From the NCBI GenBank assembly GCA_019636615.1, contig JAHBXF010000001.1, forward strand, positions 248,001 through 312,000: a stretch of 64,000 nt of DNA, read 5' to 3'. The position numbers and the translations under genes are program-made. This document shows, piece after piece, positions 63,559 to 64,000 of the stretch; the stretch's first letter is position 1; each line of letters begins with the position of its first letter. The notes below the pieces were generated by a model. That model was not told where the DNA came from. It saw only the letters and a program-made list of their open reading frames with translations, and made no database searches. The stretch is from Phycisphaeraceae bacterium (lineage in GTDB: Bacteria; Planctomycetota; Phycisphaerae; Phycisphaerales; UBA1924).

Positions 63559-64000
63559 TCACTCTCGCGCCAGGGCATCGAGCCAAGCGAGCAGTTGTGC
63601 CGCGGAGCGCTGCCCACGCAGCACCGCGAAGACCTTGCCTTCACGCAGCGCATAGGTCATTGGAATCCCGCGCGAACCCAGCATCGCATCGGCGAGTTCG
63701 GGGGAGCGGTCGACTTCGATGTGCGTGGGCAGAAAGCGGGCGTCGCCGAGGCGCGCGATGACGGCCCCGTCGTTGAGCGCATCGCGTTTGTACTGCTGGC
63801 ACGGTGCGCAGCGGTCGGCCGTGGCGAAAGCAAGGACGATTCGATCTGATCCCGCCAGCGCGACGGCGGAATCGAGCCTTGGCGAATCCGCAAGGATCGG
63901 CGGCAGAGCCACAGTTTCGCGGGCCACGATGAAGCCTGTCGTGGGGTCATACTCATGGGCCACTGTCAGTCGATCCATCCATGCCTGGATCGCAGGGGGT
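63559..64000 (-). CDS. thioredoxin-fold protein, 5' end outside window
   Basis: At least 147 residues; the frame is open to the window edge. An internal ATG (63978) gives 139 residues, but the codons before it (AIQAWMDRL) look like the last helix of a preceding thioredoxin domain. The visible domain has DRIVLAFATADRCAPCQQYKRD with the CxxC pair, then RGIPMTYALREG (cis-Pro) and LLAWLDALARE. Probably a tandem thioredoxin-like protein, thiol reductase or oxidase; direction and compartment cannot be told. Confidence 0.7.
   Translation of the reverse strand, partial: PPAIQAWMDRLTVAHEYDPTTGFIVARETVALPPILADSPRLDSAVALAGSDRIVLAFATADRCAPCQQYKRDALNDGAVIARLGDARFLPTHIEVDRSPELADAMLGSRGIPMTYALREGKVFAVLRGQRSAAQLLAWLDALARE

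Overview
The window looks like chromosomal DNA from a high-GC planctomycete, most likely class Phycisphaerae. The evidence is a set of family traits occurring together: prepilin-like proteins, one with an H-X9-DG tail; an N-terminal LEPR-type surface-protein motif; PEP-CTERM-like tails (VPAPG, hydrophobic stretch, RRRR); several secreted proteins ending in a dockerin-like domain that closes on Gly-Cys; and an ECF sigma factor translationally coupled to a Ser/Thr kinase. The assignment rests on protein families only. I saw no rRNA, tRNA, CRISPR array, transposase or phage gene.

Layout. 0-5.7 kb: a prepilin-like protein, an MBL-fold hydrolase, a uridine-kinase-like P-loop kinase, an AI-2E/PerM-family membrane protein, and a tRNA-dihydrouridine synthase on the other strand. 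6.1-8.5 kb: a probable redox operon of DUF1573, rhodanese and MauE/DoxX proteins. 8.6-13.7 kb: ribosomal protein bS18, a free-Met-sulfoxide-reductase-like GAF protein, a pseudouridine synthase, a membrane protein with a C-terminal zinc ribbon, an ankyrin protein and a UbiA prenyltransferase. 14.0-24.3 kb: a tandem family of three ~890-residue secreted metzincin proteases plus one short relative, all with the Gly-Cys dockerin. 24.4-30.1 kb: sthA, ribokinase, an AtpZ-like protein and alaS. 31.2-38.7 kb: a LEPR surface protein, a DUF4340-like protein, purD, holA and an FHA-GAF histidine kinase. 38.8-42.1 kb: a second prepilin, an HU/IHF protein, an outer-membrane-like barrel and tsaB. 42.3-45.8 kb: a three-gene regulatory operon (HTH-receiver, HDOD, receiver-like/GAF). 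46-50.3 kb: small hypotheticals, a papain-like hydrolase, an SDR and a PEP-CTERM protein. 50.4-54.7 kb: the sigma factor and a kinase-TPR-propeller fusion. 54.8-60.5 kb: a Kef-type antiporter, then a cupin/NnrS/MoeA/TauE group. 61-64 kb: GNAT, PEP-CTERM, GT2, and a thioredoxin-like protein cut by the window edge.

Two gene-start styles stand out. Secreted-protein genes and rpsR have a TTGC-type -35, a 17-18 nt spacer, a TAT-type -10 and a leader, usually with a Shine-Dalgarno. At least thirteen other genes, including alaS, purD, holA, sthA, rbsK and tsaB, have a bare TAnnnT box 6-9 nt before the start codon and no visible Shine-Dalgarno, as expected of leaderless mRNAs. I used this pattern to choose several starts. 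The strongest leads for new biology are the leaderless signal, the protease array with its conserved cysteine and copy-to-copy conversion, and the kinase fused to a glycosidase-like propeller.
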